Assembly: GCA_015767395.1 (NCBI GenBank)
Contig: JADWMI010000181.1
Coordinates: 1-5,294, forward strand
Direction of reading: 5' to 3'
DNA from: Bacteroidota bacterium
GTDB taxonomy: Bacteria > Bacteroidota > Bacteroidia > Flavobacteriales > Flavobacteriaceae
Length of the DNA: 5,294 bases
The notes under the pieces were generated by a model, which was not told where the DNA came from, did not search any database, and was given only the letters and a program-made list of their open reading frames with translations. Both the position numbers and the translations under genes were made by a program. Within the stretch, counting starts at the first letter, position 1. The number at the start of each line of letters is the position of its first letter. Shown here one piece after another: positions 4,178-5,294 of the stretch.

Positions 4178-5294
4178 TTATTTACTAATTACTCTTATCG
4201 TGTTTTTTACTTTTTCAGCAATCTTTCTTGCTTCAAATAAATCGTTATTTACAATTGTGACATGTCCCATTTTTCGGAACGGACGTGTTTCTTTTTTTCC
4301 ATAAATGTGAGGTGTTACGCCGTCCATTTTTAAAATCTCTTCCATGTTTTCATAGACAACATTACCCGAAAAACCTTCTTCGCCAACCAAATTTACCATA
4401 ATTCCGGCAACTTTACTTGCTGTATTTCCCAAAGGAAGATTTAAAATACTACGTACATGTTGTTCAAACTGACTGGTATATGAAGCTTCAATGCTATAGT
4501 GACCACTATTGTGTGTTCTTGGTGCGACTTCATTTACAATAATTTCATCATTTTCAGTTTGAAACATTTCAACAGCTAATAAACCAATGTGCTCAAATGA
4601 TGTTGCTACTTTTAATGCAATTTCTCTAGCTTTTTCAGCTACTTCATCTGAAATTCTTGCTGGGCAAATTACATATTCAACCTGATTGGCTTCTGGATGA
4701 AATTCCATTTCAACAACAGGATATGTTTTTAATTCGCCACTTTTATTTCTAGCTACAATAACAGCCAATTCATTTTTAAATGGAATTAAATCTTCGACGA
4801 TACAGTCTGTATCTGACAATAAATTTAAATCATTTTCATTTTTTACGATTTTTACACCAGTACCATCGTAACCAAATTGAGCTGATTTCCAAACAAATGG
4901 AAAGCTCAATGATTTACTTCTCAATTCTATTAAAGAAGAAAAACGTTTATGAGGTGAAGTTGGGATATTGTTTTCAACAAAAAAATCTTTTTGTTTTCCT
5001 TTGTGTTGTATAATTTGTAAAACACTTGGTTGTGGGTAAATTTCTAAACCTTCTTCTTCCAGTTTTAACAGCGCGTCAATATTAACGTGTTCAATTTCAA
5101 TGGTTAGTAAGTCTACTTTTTTTCCAAAATTGTAAACAGTGTCAAAATCGAGTAAACTGCCTTGATGGAATTCATTGCAAATTTGTGCACAAGGAGCATC
5201 AGCGGCGCTATCTAAAATACAAGTGTAGATGTCGAATTTTTGAGTTTCGGTCAACAGCATTTTTCCTAATTGCCCGCCACCTAAAACGCCTAAT
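4178..5294 (-). CDS. purK: N5-carboxyaminoimidazole ribonucleotide synthase (PurK), 5' end outside the window
   Basis: PurK uses ATP and bicarbonate to carboxylate AIR to N5-CAIR, which PurE then rearranges. The window shows 371 residues to the stop at 4178-4180. The frame stays open to the right edge, and the first visible residues LGVLGGGQLGK are the conserved N-terminal Rossmann-like loop. The real start is therefore a few codons past 5294, and the ATG at 5258-5260 is internal. Counting from the first visible residue, there is GGGQLG (5-10), EIEH (66-69), the ATP-grasp segment with K136 and the YDGTG loop (142-146), NEVAPRTHNSGH (254-265, metal and AIR binding) and RKMGH (340-344). Length and motif order are normal for PurK. 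The promoter of the purK-purE unit is outside the window. Confidence 0.97.
   Translation of the reverse strand, partial: LGVLGGGQLGKMLLTETQKFDIYTCILDSAADAPCAQICNEFHQGSLLDFDTVYNFGKKVDLLTIEIEHVNIDALLKLEEEGLEIYPQPSVLQIIQHKGKQKDFFVENNIPTSPHKRFSSLIELRSKSLSFPFVWKSAQFGYDGTGVKIVKNENDLNLLSDTDCIVEDLIPFKNELAVIVARNKSGELKTYPVVEMEFHPEANQVEYVICPARISDEVAEKAREIALKVATSFEHIGLLAVEMFQTENDEIIVNEVAPRTHNSGHYSIEASYTSQFEQHVRSILNLPLGNTASKVAGIMVNLVGEEGFSGNVVYENMEEILKMDGVTPHIYGKKETRPFRKMGHVTIVNNDLFEARKIAEKVKNTIRVISK

Noticed and set aside
3933..5013. Plus-strand ORFs opposite purE and purK (3933-4124, 4780-5013)
   Set aside because: They are antisense to conserved purine-synthesis genes, with low-complexity composition.
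5258..5260. ATG at 5258-5260 as the start of purK
   Set aside because: The frame continues upstream through the conserved LGVLGGGQLGK loop to the window edge, so this methionine is internal and the true start is outside the window.

Overview
The window looks like ordinary chromosome from a member of the Bacteroidetes, most likely a Flavobacteriaceae-type marine or host-associated bacterium. The DNA is very AT-rich. Genes start without a purine-rich Shine-Dalgarno sequence. One candidate promoter fits the Bacteroidetes pattern (TTG, about 20 bases, TAnnTTT). A lipoprotein carries an acidic stretch just after its lipidated cysteine, as surface lipoproteins of this phylum often do. The organism assignment is inference from these traits; no marker gene was compared.

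All four well-supported genes are on the minus strand. From the right edge leftwards: purK (5' end cut off by the window edge) and purE form a tight two-gene unit for the carboxylation of AIR in purine synthesis, 7 bases apart. Next is a 331-base gap (3354-3684). It holds a doubtful plus-strand ORF that converges on purE with overlapping stop codons, plus the short upstream region of the next gene. Then comes a complete M3-family zinc peptidase of the peptidyl-dipeptidase Dcp type (676 aa), closed by a strong, nearly symmetrical terminator at 1268-1309.

To its left is a 486-base stretch (837-1322) with no obvious gene. It is not featureless. It holds a cluster of TTTGTATGG direct repeats about two helical turns apart, a candidate minus-strand promoter overlapped by a small palindrome, a possible 52-aa ORF with a 15-bp hairpin inside it, and a repeated CCCCACAA motif. 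The motif is tandemly duplicated directly in front of the next gene, a 168-aa CAP/SCP-domain lipoprotein. Beyond that lipoprotein is a possible 59-aa lysine-rich ORF, then a long imperfect inverted repeat at the window's left edge.

The purine genes and peptidase are housekeeping. I see no defence system, mobile element, CRISPR array, rRNA or tRNA. The least explained part is the left 1.3 kb: the CAP lipoprotein flanked by two possible small ORFs, with the same leader motif upstream of all three and a repeat array ahead of the whole set. This could be a small co-regulated locus, but the small ORFs are only modestly supported in sequence this AT-rich.
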